Of a DNA stretch of 51,322 nt, positions 40,116-47,981 are shown piece after piece. Position numbers and translations under genes: made by a program. The notes under the pieces are model-generated. The model searched no databases, was not told where the DNA came from, and was given only the letters and a program-made list of their open reading frames with translations. Source of the stretch: a virus; the IMG/VR virus record IMGVR_UViG_3300028829_003568, positions 1-51,322 of that record; one strand, 5' to 3'. The first letter of the stretch is position 1, and every line of letters starts with the position of its first letter.

Positions 40116-40769
40116 ATGCAAGTGAAACTAATATCACACAGTACAGCACCTGTTGACACAGGCCTGGATAACTTACAAGAACTGATTGCCTTTTGTGCAA
40201 AAGTAAGTAACCCAAATAATCAAATCAATAAAGAAACAAGTGAGAAACTAATCAAGTATCTCATCAAACACCAACATTGGAGTCCACTTGAAATGGTGAG
40301 TGCATGTTTAGAAATTGAAACAACTCGAGACATTGCACATCAAATAGTAAGACACAGAAGTTTTGCATTCCAAGAATTCAGCCAGCGTTATGCTAACCCA
40401 GAAGAAATGGGCGAGCAGTTTGTAACACGCGAATGTCGTTTACAAGATACAAAGAACAGACAAAACAGTATTGATACTGACAATGACTACCTAATGGAGC
40501 GTTGGGAAGATGAACAACTAAAAGTTATTATGCAAGCCGAAAAAGCATACAATTGGGCAATTGACAATGGCATTGCTAAAGAACAAGCCCGTGTAGTATT
40601 ACCAGAAGGTTGTACTAAAACACGATTATACATGAATGGCACAATTCGTAGTTGGGTACATTACATCGAATTACGTGGTGCAAATGGTACACAAAAAGAA
40701 CATATGGAAATTGCACATGCTTGTGCTAAAGTTATTGCAGATATATTTCCATTAGCAAAAGAACTATAA
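40116..40769 (+). CDS. thyX: Flavin-dependent thymidylate synthase
   Basis: The 217-residue protein has the ThyX signature RHRSFAFQEFSQRY (79-92), HWSPLEM before it and RVVLPEGCTKTRLYMNGTIRSWVHYIELR after it. ThyX makes dTMP from dUMP using FAD, NADPH and methylene-tetrahydrofolate. The length is typical. With tdk it secures dTMP for replication. It overlaps the methyltransferase gene by 1 nt. Confidence 0.95.
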   Translation: MQVKLISHSTAPVDTGLDNLQELIAFCAKVSNPNNQINKETSEKLIKYLIKHQHWSPLEMVSACLEIETTRDIAHQIVRHRSFAFQEFSQRYANPEEMGEQFVTRECRLQDTKNRQNSIDTDNDYLMERWEDEQLKVIMQAEKAYNWAIDNGIAKEQARVVLPEGCTKTRLYMNGTIRSWVHYIELRGANGTQKEHMEIAHACAKVIADIFPLAKEL

Positions 40770-41473
40770 TGCGAATAAACAAAAAAGTAGCAGATGATTT
40801 AGCGAACCTTATACAAGAGCGTTATGATATTGATGTTAAAGATTATGAATCGTTTTTACAATTGCAATATGATATAGACGAAGCATTATTGGCTCGTTAC
40901 TTTGGCGATACTAAAGAATCCGATGAAGCAAAGAATTACTGGAAACAACATTTAAAGTTTGAAACACGCAAAACAGGACAACAGTTATTAGACAAAATTA
41001 ATGCTTTACAAGAACAAAGCAAAGATCCACTTGAAATACTTGATGTTGGTTGTGGAGATAATGGATGGAAAGAACACTTTGGTGCCAAATTAACAGGCAT
41101 AGATCCATTTAACAGTAATGCAGATTTTAAAATAGGCATAGAAGAGTTTGCAAAGAAAAATCCAAACATAAAATGGGATGTTGTGTTAGTACTAGGCAGT
41201 ATTAATTTTGGTGATCAAGCAACAATAGAATCTCAACTAGTAGCTGCAGCCAGCTTAGTAAAACCAAGTGGCAAACTGTTCTTACGTGCTAATCCAGGTA
41301 TAACACATGTAAACAAACATGCCCAGTGGATTGATTTCTTTAATTGGACTGAAGAATATATAACAGATGTTGCTAAACGACTTGGATTCACAGTAAACGA
41401 AATAGGTTGGGACCACCCACAAAGCGATTTGATAGATATTACAGTGAATGGACTAAACATAGTATTTAACTAG
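40769..41473 (+). CDS. Class I SAM-dependent methyltransferase
   Basis: The 234-residue protein has a helical N-terminal part (about 1-80) and a Rossmann methyltransferase domain: LEILDVGCGDNGW (motif I, about 88-100), LTGIDPF (motif II acidic end) and WDVVLVLGSINF (motif IV). FLRANPG is in the place of the post-III region. I recall this protein in cyanophages without a defined substrate. Small-molecule or protein targets are more likely than DNA, as no DNA-methylase NPPY motif is present. Confidence 0.75.
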   Translation: MRINKKVADDLANLIQERYDIDVKDYESFLQLQYDIDEALLARYFGDTKESDEAKNYWKQHLKFETRKTGQQLLDKINALQEQSKDPLEILDVGCGDNGWKEHFGAKLTGIDPFNSNADFKIGIEEFAKKNPNIKWDVVLVLGSINFGDQATIESQLVAAASLVKPSGKLFLRANPGITHVNKHAQWIDFFNWTEEYITDVAKRLGFTVNEIGWDHPQSDLIDITVNGLNIVFN

Positions 41474-41495
41474 CGTTTAACTACCAATTAAATTG

Positions 41496-41503
41496 TATAA
41501 ATA
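41496..41503 (+). promoter_or_regulatory. Late promoter TATAAATA before the HtrA-like gene
   Basis: A perfect TATAAATA box. Transcription would start near 41509, just at the 5' arm of the hairpin at 41511-41553, so the transcript would open with that structure. Confidence 0.7.
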
Positions 41504-41510
41504 CATATAC

Positions 41511-41553
41511 AGTTTCCTATAGTCTTTTGTTAGGATTCTAATAAAAGGAAACT
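41511..41553 (+). promoter_or_regulatory. Leader hairpin that sequesters the ribosome binding site
   Basis: AGTTTCCT (41511-41518) is perfectly complementary to AGGAAACT (41546-41553), and the second arm holds the AAAGGAA ribosome site of the gene at 41556. A competing pair, TCCTA (41515-41519) with TAGGA (41531-41535), would free the ribosome site. The two folds are mutually exclusive, as in a translational switch or thermosensor. Confidence 0.6.
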
Positions 41554-41555
41554 AT

Positions 41556-42815
41556 ATGTTAAAATCAAACAGCATCAGAAAGTTCTTCAAAAAACCTTTT
41601 GTAAGAACAACATCAATCATAGCAATAGCATTTATGCTCAGCGTAGTAACAAACTCATATTACAGAGAAATACAAGAAAAAATACATCAAGGTATTGGCT
41701 TTGTATATGATAAAAATGAAACCGTTGGACAAGCAATATATGATGTAAATGCATTTTTATTTAATGGCGATGGTTTCGATCAAGAACGAAGATCAAAAGA
41801 AACAATATATGATAACTTTGCTAAAGTTGTTGTACTAAGTGTATTTGCTCCAGATAGTCCAGAGCTTAATGGAATGTCAGGTCGAGGCACAGGTTTTATA
41901 ATTGATGTAGACGATACATCAGCAACAATTGTTACAAACCATCATGTTGTTGACTCATACTTAGATCAACCAGACATATTCAGAGTAAATGTACAGACTG
42001 CTATGCAAATGTGGTCTTACGAAGCAGAGATTATTGGACATGATATTGTAACTGACATAGCAGTTCTTAAAATTTACAAAAAAGAAGATGAAGAATGGGA
42101 AGCAGTTGAATGGGGCACCAAAGACGATTATAGTACAGGAACACCTGTTGTTGTTATAGGACATGGAATGAGCATGTCTTGGACAAGTACACAAGGTCAT
42201 GTTGTATACAGAGATAGATTTGGTATGCGTCCATATAATTTAATGTTACAAGTTGATGCAGTTATTAATCAAGGTAACAGTGGCGGTCCTATATTTACTG
42301 ATCGTGGAAAACTTATTGGTGTAGCTCAAAGTATTTACAGCCCAGGTAGAGCAATTCCAGGTTGGGATGGAGTTGGTATGGCAGTAAGTGTAGATCAAGT
42401 ACGTAGAAGTGTTGATTATATTTTAAGTCCACAATACCATGCTAAAGGATATGTACCATATGCAGAATTTCCATTTAGTCTTAGCTCTTTCTTATTTGAA
42501 GAAGTAAAGCATATACCAGATGAAGATAGACATTATGCTTATTTTGATTATACAAAAAAGAAGCCCGATGCATTGCCTAACGTAGGCGAACTAGCTGGTT
42601 TTAAACAAGGTGATATATTAATAGAACTTAATGGTGAAGAAGTTATTAATAGTTTCTCAGTATTACGTGAAACACTAAAAGCATTTCCAGGAGATGTTTG
42701 GTATGTTACAGTATTACGTGGCGAAGAATTATTGACAATTGAAGTAGCATTAAGTGAAATGGATATACAATCACTTAGAGATATCATTACTCAACGAGAA
42801 AAACAACGTCAATAG
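41556..42815 (+). CDS. HtrA/DegP-like membrane-anchored serine protease with PDZ domain
   Basis: The 419-residue protein has one N-terminal membrane helix (about 17-34), then a trypsin-like domain with H130 in TNHHVV, D167 in VTDIAVLK and S242 in GNSGGP, and a PDZ domain near 335-410 (GFKQGDILIELNGEEV). This layout is that of HtrA/DegS-type periplasmic quality-control proteases. It could cleave envelope or virion proteins outside the inner membrane. A late promoter and a structured leader precede it, suggesting tight late control. Confidence 0.88.
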   Translation: MLKSNSIRKFFKKPFVRTTSIIAIAFMLSVVTNSYYREIQEKIHQGIGFVYDKNETVGQAIYDVNAFLFNGDGFDQERRSKETIYDNFAKVVVLSVFAPDSPELNGMSGRGTGFIIDVDDTSATIVTNHHVVDSYLDQPDIFRVNVQTAMQMWSYEAEIIGHDIVTDIAVLKIYKKEDEEWEAVEWGTKDDYSTGTPVVVIGHGMSMSWTSTQGHVVYRDRFGMRPYNLMLQVDAVINQGNSGGPIFTDRGKLIGVAQSIYSPGRAIPGWDGVGMAVSVDQVRRSVDYILSPQYHAKGYVPYAEFPFSLSSFLFEEVKHIPDEDRHYAYFDYTKKKPDALPNVGELAGFKQGDILIELNGEEVINSFSVLRETLKAFPGDVWYVTVLRGEELLTIEVALSEMDIQSLRDIITQREKQRQ

Positions 42816-42844
42816 TTGACAAAATAGTCAACATATCTTATAAT
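42815..42844 (+). promoter_or_regulatory. Sigma70 promoter with palindromic operator
   Basis: TTGACA (42816-42821), a 17-nt spacer and a perfect TATAAT (42839-42844). GTTGAC-AAAATA-GTCAAC (42815-42832) is a perfect inverted repeat over the -35 box, and a further GTCAA (42808-42812) precedes it. It starts right after the protease stop. Confidence 0.85.
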
Positions 42845-42867
42845 AATATAAACAATAGGGAGTAAGT

Positions 42868-43215
42868 ATGAATTGTTTAGCACTATCATTAGCAGTAACA
42901 ATGCACCTTGGACTAGCAGGTGATTATAACTCATTACATCCACATGCAAGATGCGATGTTAATAATACAATAGCTGGAATTTATTATAATAGTGAAGAAA
43001 ATATAAGTGGTTATGTTGGATATCAATTTCAAATGCCATATGATATAGAGCTTGAATTAGGTTGGGTTACAGGATATAACACAGAAAAAGAAGTAGCTCC
43101 AATGTTCAGAATAACCAAAGATAATTGGTTTATTACACCAGCATATGAGACAAAACCCAATGAAAATTGGGGTATAACTGTTGGTTTTGAGTTTCCATTA
43201 ACAAAAAAAGATTAA
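42868..43215 (+). CDS. Small exported beta-strand protein, conserved in marine phages
   Basis: The 115-residue protein has an N-terminal hydrophobic stretch (LALSLAVTMHLGLAG), then alternating strands (SGYVGYQFQMPY, IELELGWVTGYN, GITVGFEFPL). From memory, cyanophage proteins share VTMHLGLGGDYN...HPHAR. It may be a small barrel or periplasmic sheet. It forms a single-gene unit between the 42816 promoter and the terminator at 43224. Confidence 0.65.
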   Translation: MNCLALSLAVTMHLGLAGDYNSLHPHARCDVNNTIAGIYYNSEENISGYVGYQFQMPYDIELELGWVTGYNTEKEVAPMFRITKDNWFITPAYETKPNENWGITVGFEFPLTKKD

Positions 43216-43223
43216 ATTAATTT

Positions 43224-43252
43224 AAAAACCCTTGTAAAATAAGGGTTTTTTT
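43224..43252 (+). terminator. Rho-independent terminator
   Basis: AAAAACCCTT pairs perfectly with AAGGGTTTTT around a 7-nt loop, followed by more T. It lies 9 nt after the stop of the exported protein gene. Confidence 0.92.
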
Positions 43253-43275
43253 ATGACTTTTTTATGCTTAAAAGG

Positions 43276-43304
43276 TTGACAAGTAAGATGTCTTACTGTA
43301 TACT
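43276..43304 (+). promoter_or_regulatory. Sigma70 promoter with operator between -35 and -10
   Basis: TTGACA (43276-43281), a 17-nt spacer and TATACT (43299-43304). The spacer contains the perfect inverted repeat AGTAAGA-TG-TCTTACT (43282-43297), in a position where a bound protein would block the polymerase. Confidence 0.85.
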
Positions 43305-43334
43305 GTAAGTATAGTTAATAAAAAGGAGAAGCAA

Positions 43335-43541
43335 ATGAATACATTTTTAAATATATTAGGCGGAATTTTGTTGTTTAGCGGGCTTATGGCTATAGCTGGT
43401 TCAGGTAACGATTGTGACGGTAAGTGTATGGAAACTGCAAATACCTTAGGAGAAATGCTAGTTGTAGCATTTGTTGGATTAATAACAATGGGAGTAGGAG
43501 GATTTCTTTTATTCCTAGTTAACGGAAAGGCAAATTATTAA
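43335..43541 (+). CDS. Small two-helix membrane protein
   Basis: The 68-residue protein has two hydrophobic helices (about 4-22 and 41-63) joined by a short loop with two Cys (GNDCDGKCMETAN), which could form a periplasmic disulfide. AAAGGAG precedes the start. It is the only gene between the 43276 and 43542 promoters, so it may be separately regulated. A holin-like role is possible by size and topology, but not shown. Confidence 0.65.
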   Translation: MNTFLNILGGILLFSGLMAIAGSGNDCDGKCMETANTLGEMLVVAFVGLITMGVGGFLLFLVNGKANY

Positions 43542-43570
43542 TTGACTAATACAAAGAAGTGTATTATAAT
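43542..43570 (+). promoter_or_regulatory. Sigma70 promoter before the MoxR/VWA pair
   Basis: TTGACT (43542-43547), a 17-nt spacer and a perfect TATAAT (43565-43570). Transcription would begin near 43577, leaving 7 nt before the first ATG (43584) but about 58 nt before the ATG with a ribosome site (43635). Confidence 0.75.
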
Positions 43571-43634
43571 AGTTATATAAGTTATGCCAAAGAAGAAACA
43601 AATTTTATCACCACTAGAAGAAGGAAGTGAAAAT

Positions 43635-44759
43635 ATGAAAACTGCGATAAGTGAATCAAGAACAGTAAAAATTAGTGAGGCAACTACTCTCATTACACGA
43701 GCTTTTAAAAAGAAGCGTCCTGTGTTTTTATGGGGTCCTCCAGGAATTGGTAAATCAGAACTAGTTAAAGAAATTGGTGACTCAGGTGCATTAGGTAAAA
43801 CTCATGTTATTGATATGCGTCTTGCATTGTTTGAGCCTACTGATTTAAGAGGCTATCCTGTACCAAATATGGAAACAGGTGTTATGCAATGGTTACCACC
43901 TGCAGATTTGCCAAGTAAAGAATTGGCTAAGAAGTACGATACAGTTATTGTATTCTTAGATGAAATGAACTCAGCGGCACCTAGTGTGCAAGCGGCGGGT
44001 TACCAGTTAATCCTTAACAGACGTATTGGACAATACGAACTGCCAGACAACGTTGTAATGATTGCGGCAGGTAATAGAGAAACTGACAAAGGTGTTACTT
44101 ACAGAATGCCTAAGCCACTTGAGAACAGGTTTGTTCATTTTGAACTACGTGTTGATTTCCAAGATTGGTTGAATTGGGCTGTAATGCATGAAGTTAACCC
44201 AGATGTAGTTGGTTACCTTTCATTTGCAAAAGGCGACTTATATAACTTTGATCCTCAATCAAGTTCAAGAGGATTTGCTACACCAAGAGCTTGGACATTT
44301 ACTTCAGAACTACTTGAAGGTGAAGAAGACTTGTCAGATAGTTTACAGACTGATATGGTAGCAGGTTGTGTTGGCGAAGGTATTGCAGTTAAGTTTATGG
44401 CACATAGAAAGATTGCAGGAGACCTTCCTGTTCCAGAAGATGTACTAGATGCTAAAGTTAAAAAGATTGATACTACTGAAGTATCGGCAATGTATGCATT
44501 AGCTACATCACTATGTTATGAACTTAGAGATAGATTTATTACTGGTGAAAAAGCAGGTGCTGATAGCAAGCAGATGGAAAAATACCACAAGAGCTTTTCA
44601 AACTTCATTAACTTTATGATGGATAACATGGAAACTGAAATGGTTATTATGGCATCAAGAATTGCAATGCAACAATACAAGTTAGTTCCTAAGCAAAAGA
44701 AAATTGAACGATTTGAAGAATACTTTGGTCGTTACGGTCGTTTGGTACTAGACGCTTAA
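43635..44759 (+). CDS. MoxR-type AAA+ ATPase
   Basis: The start at 43635 has AAGGA 9 nt upstream and gives 374 residues; an in-frame ATG at 43584 would add 17. Walker A is GPPGIGKS (34-41), Walker B VIVFLDEMN, with a sensor region MIAAGNRETD and an Arg-bearing NRFVHFEL. These fit MoxR ATPases, which work with VWA-domain partners as chaperones or metal-insertion factors. The partner gene follows after 21 nt. I recall such pairs in T4-like cyanophages; their role there is unknown. Confidence 0.88.
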   Translation: MKTAISESRTVKISEATTLITRAFKKKRPVFLWGPPGIGKSELVKEIGDSGALGKTHVIDMRLALFEPTDLRGYPVPNMETGVMQWLPPADLPSKELAKKYDTVIVFLDEMNSAAPSVQAAGYQLILNRRIGQYELPDNVVMIAAGNRETDKGVTYRMPKPLENRFVHFELRVDFQDWLNWAVMHEVNPDVVGYLSFAKGDLYNFDPQSSSRGFATPRAWTFTSELLEGEEDLSDSLQTDMVAGCVGEGIAVKFMAHRKIAGDLPVPEDVLDAKVKKIDTTEVSAMYALATSLCYELRDRFITGEKAGADSKQMEKYHKSFSNFINFMMDNMETEMVIMASRIAMQQYKLVPKQKKIERFEEYFGRYGRLVLDA

Positions 44760-44780
44760 TTTAACTGTAAAGGAAATATT

Positions 44781-45956
44781 ATGAACAAGACTGCAGAAGA
44801 AAGAATTACACAATCCAGAGTTAGGTTGCTATTAACTAAGCCTTTCTTTGGACAGTTAGCAGTAAGGTTAAAAATTGAAGATGCAAGCTCATATATTCCT
44901 ACTGCGGCAACAGATGGCAGAAGGTTTATGTTTAACAGAGATTTTGTTAATTCGTTGCCAGATGAAATGTTAGACTTTTTAGTTGGACACGAAGTATTGC
45001 ATTGTGTATTTGATCATATGCAGGCACGTGGAGATCGTAAGCCACAACTTTATAATGCGGCGGCTGACTATAACATTAACATGACACTAGTTGAACAGAA
45101 TATTGGTAAGCCTATTACAGAAGATAAATTAGAAGGTGGCAAGATTTGTTTGGACTGGAAATACAGTGGTTGGAACAGTTATGAGATATATGATGACTTG
45201 TTAAAGACTCAACGAGATGCTAAAGGCATGGATGTTCATTTAGACGAAATGAGCGATGAAGAAAAAGACAAAGCTGGTCAAGGTGCTGGTGAAGAAATGT
45301 CTGAAGAAGAAAAGAAAGCATTAGCAGACGAAATTAAACAAGCCACTATCCAAGCGGCACAAGCCGCAGGCGAAGGTGTACCAGATGTAATTAAACGTAT
45401 GATTAGTGAGTTGGTTGCACCTAAAATGGATTGGAGAGACATACTTAGAACTCAATTAGAGAGTTCACTTAAAAACGACTTTACTTTTATGCGTCCTAGT
45501 AAACGTAGTGGCGAAGTTATTTTTCCAGGTATGGACAAAGACGAAGAATTAAATATTGCAATTGCATTAGATACAAGTGGTAGTATTAGTCAAGATATGC
45601 TACGTGACTTCCTTAGTGAAGTACAAGGCATTATGGATCAATACCAGGCTTACAAAGTACATGTCTTTCAATTTGATACGGATGTGTATGGTGCAGATGA
45701 CTTTACTAGTGACGATGGTCGTACTATGGATGAATACGAACTTAAAGGTGGAGGCGGCACTGACTTTGATGTAGTATTTAATTACTTAGAGCAGTATAAC
45801 ATTGAGCCAGATCAACTAGTTATGTTTACAGATGGTTACCCGTGGGGTAGTTGGGGTAATGCAGATTACTGCGATACATTGTTTGTAGTACATGGCGATA
45901 AACAAAAACGAATTCAATCACCTTTTGGAGTTACAGTACACTATGAAGCAGCTTAA
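44781..45956 (+). CDS. VWA-domain protein with metallopeptidase-like N-terminus
   Basis: The 391-residue protein has an N-terminal domain with H70-E-V-L-H74 in VGHEVLHCVFDH, as in the putative metallopeptidase/VWA family (DUF2201-like). A charged linker (about 150-190) is followed by a C-terminal VWA domain whose MIDAS motif is D264-T-S266-G-S268, with GGGGTDFD and MFTDGYPWG completing it. It is the expected partner of the MoxR ATPase. Protease activity is not proven. It overlaps the next gene by 14 nt. Confidence 0.85.
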   Translation: MNKTAEERITQSRVRLLLTKPFFGQLAVRLKIEDASSYIPTAATDGRRFMFNRDFVNSLPDEMLDFLVGHEVLHCVFDHMQARGDRKPQLYNAAADYNINMTLVEQNIGKPITEDKLEGGKICLDWKYSGWNSYEIYDDLLKTQRDAKGMDVHLDEMSDEEKDKAGQGAGEEMSEEEKKALADEIKQATIQAAQAAGEGVPDVIKRMISELVAPKMDWRDILRTQLESSLKNDFTFMRPSKRSGEVIFPGMDKDEELNIAIALDTSGSISQDMLRDFLSEVQGIMDQYQAYKVHVFQFDTDVYGADDFTSDDGRTMDEYELKGGGGTDFDVVFNYLEQYNIEPDQLVMFTDGYPWGSWGNADYCDTLFVVHGDKQKRIQSPFGVTVHYEAA

Positions 45957-46956
45957 ATTATTAATTACATTACTTGCATTTACATTTTTACCTGTACAAG
46001 GGTTTGCAGATAATTATCAAATACAAAATCCTAATGATTATTGTTCAAAAATAGCTCTTCCAACTGATGTAGCATTTAAAGATCATTATGGATTTTGTTT
46101 AGCTGATAAAACTGCATTTAAAGATTATGGATTTCAAATAGTTGATAAAAGCAATGGACATCCAGTAAGAGCAGGCAATCACTCAATGAGATTTGAATTA
46201 AGAGATGGTGATTGTAACAATCCTGCACAAGGATGGAATGATTGCAAAGGTGATAGAGAAAGATTTGAAATTTCTGGAAGAGACATGTTTGCTGGAGAAC
46301 AAGGTTGGCATGCATGGTCAGTATTCATACCTAGCAATTTTGTAGATATTATGAATCCTGCACTTCTTGATCTTGGACAATTTAATCTTGAATCATCTAA
46401 AGACTCTGACCCATGTTGTACTCTTTTATTCAAAAAAACAAAAAGTGGATTAGTTATTGATTCAGAACTTCAGAACAGAGCATGGGTAACACTAGACTCA
46501 ACAAAAACACAGGCGTGGAATGATTTTATAGTTAACTATAAATGGTCAAAAAAAGACGATGGGTTTATTAAACTTTGGTTAAACAATGAACTTGTATATG
46601 AATTTAATGGACCAACACTAACAAAAAATACGGAATTTGTTTATTTTAGATTTGGAATTTATAGAGGTGGGTTATCAAGATACCTTAATCATAAGAACTT
46701 TACACCTGAAGTTGAAACTTGTTTTAGAAATAGTGGAGCCAGTAATGAATTAATAAATGTTACTAAAAAAGGCGAATGGTCAGAACTGCTAGGACTTGGA
46801 GGCGAATCAGCTACATTTAAACTTTATAATCAATGTAAGCATCTTTATAAAATTAAAATGCCTACACAGGTAGTTTACTATGATGAAATTAGAAACGGCA
46901 AAACTTGTAAAAGATTAAACCTAACAGATCTTAATTGTAAAGAACTTGGGCAATAA
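45943..46956 (+). CDS. Secreted polysaccharide-lyase-like protein
   Basis: The start at 45943 gives 337 residues, opening with a signal peptide (1-22, GFA-D). The mature part matches the jelly-roll of polysaccharide lyases in the heparinase I / PF14099 style. The landmarks are HSMRFELRDGD, GDRERFEIS, QGWHAWSVFIPSNF, LDLGQF, AWNDFIVNYKWSKKDDGFIKLWLNNELVYEFNGP and YFRFGIYRGG. Several Cys suggest disulfides. It would depolymerise an acidic polysaccharide outside the cell, such as host capsule or exopolysaccharide. Substrate cannot be read from the sequence. Confidence 0.7.
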   Translation: MKQLKLLITLLAFTFLPVQGFADNYQIQNPNDYCSKIALPTDVAFKDHYGFCLADKTAFKDYGFQIVDKSNGHPVRAGNHSMRFELRDGDCNNPAQGWNDCKGDRERFEISGRDMFAGEQGWHAWSVFIPSNFVDIMNPALLDLGQFNLESSKDSDPCCTLLFKKTKSGLVIDSELQNRAWVTLDSTKTQAWNDFIVNYKWSKKDDGFIKLWLNNELVYEFNGPTLTKNTEFVYFRFGIYRGGLSRYLNHKNFTPEVETCFRNSGASNELINVTKKGEWSELLGLGGESATFKLYNQCKHLYKIKMPTQVVYYDEIRNGKTCKRLNLTDLNCKELGQ

Positions 46957-46959
46957 TTA

Positions 46960-47301
46960 ATGACATCATTATATAAATTAGGACTAACACCTAAACTAGT
47001 AGACGAAGATACAATAGATATTAGCGAGTTTCATCCTAGGCAAAGAACAAATATTAGGTTATATGGACCAGAATGCAAAGATTGGACTCCATTAATGATC
47101 AGTGATTATAAAAGAAAATGGGCTCCAACAGGTACACCAATAGTAGTTTTTAATTACAATAGTGCATTGAAATGGTGCAAAAAGCATCTATATCATCATA
47201 CATTTAATGCTACAAAATATGCAAATCCAGATGATAGCCATACAATACATTTTGAAAAAGAAGAAGATGCAATGCTATTTAAATTAGCGTTTAGTGGTTG
47301 A
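46960..47301 (+). CDS. Small protein with C-terminal DAMLFKL motif
   Basis: The 113-residue protein starts 3 nt after the lyase-like gene. The C-terminus, TIHFEKEEDAMLFKLAFSG, is the clearest form of the motif shared with proteins at 9715, 9972 and 39320. The upstream part (RTNIRLYGPECKDW, TPIVVFNYNSALKWCKKHLY) is not recognised. Its stop lies inside the next promoter. Confidence 0.6.
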   Translation: MTSLYKLGLTPKLVDEDTIDISEFHPRQRTNIRLYGPECKDWTPLMISDYKRKWAPTGTPIVVFNYNSALKWCKKHLYHHTFNATKYANPDDSHTIHFEKEEDAMLFKLAFSG

Positions 47302-47326
47302 CACAACTACTAATTTGTTATATAAT
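47293..47326 (+). promoter_or_regulatory. Sigma70 promoter overlapping an operator-like palindrome
   Basis: TTGACA (47298-47303), a 17-nt spacer and a perfect TATAAT (47321-47326). AGTGGTTG-ACA-CAACTACT (47293-47311) is an inverted repeat with one mismatch covering the -35 box. The predicted start near 47333 is only about 3 nt before the ATG at 47336. Confidence 0.85.
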
Positions 47327-47335
47327 AATACAATT

Positions 47336-47665
47336 ATGGGAATGGTAAAAGTGAAAAAAGAAACAAATAACAGAATTAAGTTAGTTAACAATGGCGGAAG
47401 CCTGAGTGAAACAGACTTGCAATTAATTGCAGGTACAGAATTAGTCATGAATATGATGAGAAATAGAGTAGTTGTTGTAACTAATAACAACGACATCGCT
47501 TGGAATGACTTAATGACAGATGTAGTAGGACTATATCATATTAGACCTTTAGATAAGTCTAAACAAATATATCAGCTATGGTTTGAACTAAAAGACGACA
47601 TAGCTCAATTTAACAAGAATCTTTATGTTAGTAAGTTAAGCAATACTGCTCACGTACCGGCATAA
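47336..47665 (+). CDS. Hypothetical protein from a nearly leaderless transcript
   Basis: From ATG 47336 the frame has 109 residues (ATG 47342 is an alternative; neither has a ribosome site). It is mixed alpha/beta with a segment NRVVVVTNNNDIAWNDLMTDVVGLYHIRPLDK. No family recognised. The promoter places transcription start just before the ATG, so initiation would be leaderless or nearly so. Confidence 0.55.
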   Translation: MGMVKVKKETNNRIKLVNNGGSLSETDLQLIAGTELVMNMMRNRVVVVTNNNDIAWNDLMTDVVGLYHIRPLDKSKQIYQLWFELKDDIAQFNKNLYVSKLSNTAHVPA

Positions 47666-47668
47666 ATA
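47661..47668 (+). promoter_or_regulatory. Possible late promoter CATAAATA
   Basis: CATAAATA overlaps the stop codon of the previous gene and is followed by ATAGTAGTTAATTAA. That leader sequence is also found after the box at 2910. It would drive 47706 and following genes. Confidence 0.5.
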
Positions 47669-47705
47669 ACATAGTAGTTAATTAAACTATACCAAGGAGT
47701 ATAAA

Positions 47706-47966
47706 ATGAAAAAAGAAACAAAAGACCAAGCACCTAAAGATGCAGGCGAGATGGTAGGACTAGCCCTACAAGATATCGTTCTTTCAGCAAATATTATTGA
47801 TTTAGCAACACAACGTGGTGCTTTTAAGGCAGCAGAAGCAGGTCAAGTAGGTGCATGTTTTGAGAAGTTAGTAGCTTTTATTAAAGCAAACACACCTAAG
47901 CCAGAAGAAAAACCAGAAGATAAAGCAGACGCAGATGCAGATGCAAGCTCTTCAGATAAATCCTAA
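47706..47966 (+). CDS. Small conserved phage protein with acidic tail
   Basis: The 86-residue protein has a helical core (LALQDIVLSANIIDLATQRGAFKAAEAGQVGACFEKLVAFI) and a Pro/Glu/Asp/Ser-rich tail. I recall the core from cyanophage hypothetical proteins near structural genes. AAGGAG precedes the start. Function unknown. Confidence 0.65.
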   Translation: MKKETKDQAPKDAGEMVGLALQDIVLSANIIDLATQRGAFKAAEAGQVGACFEKLVAFIKANTPKPEEKPEDKADADADASSSDKS

Positions 47967-47981
47967 TAAGGAGAAACAATT

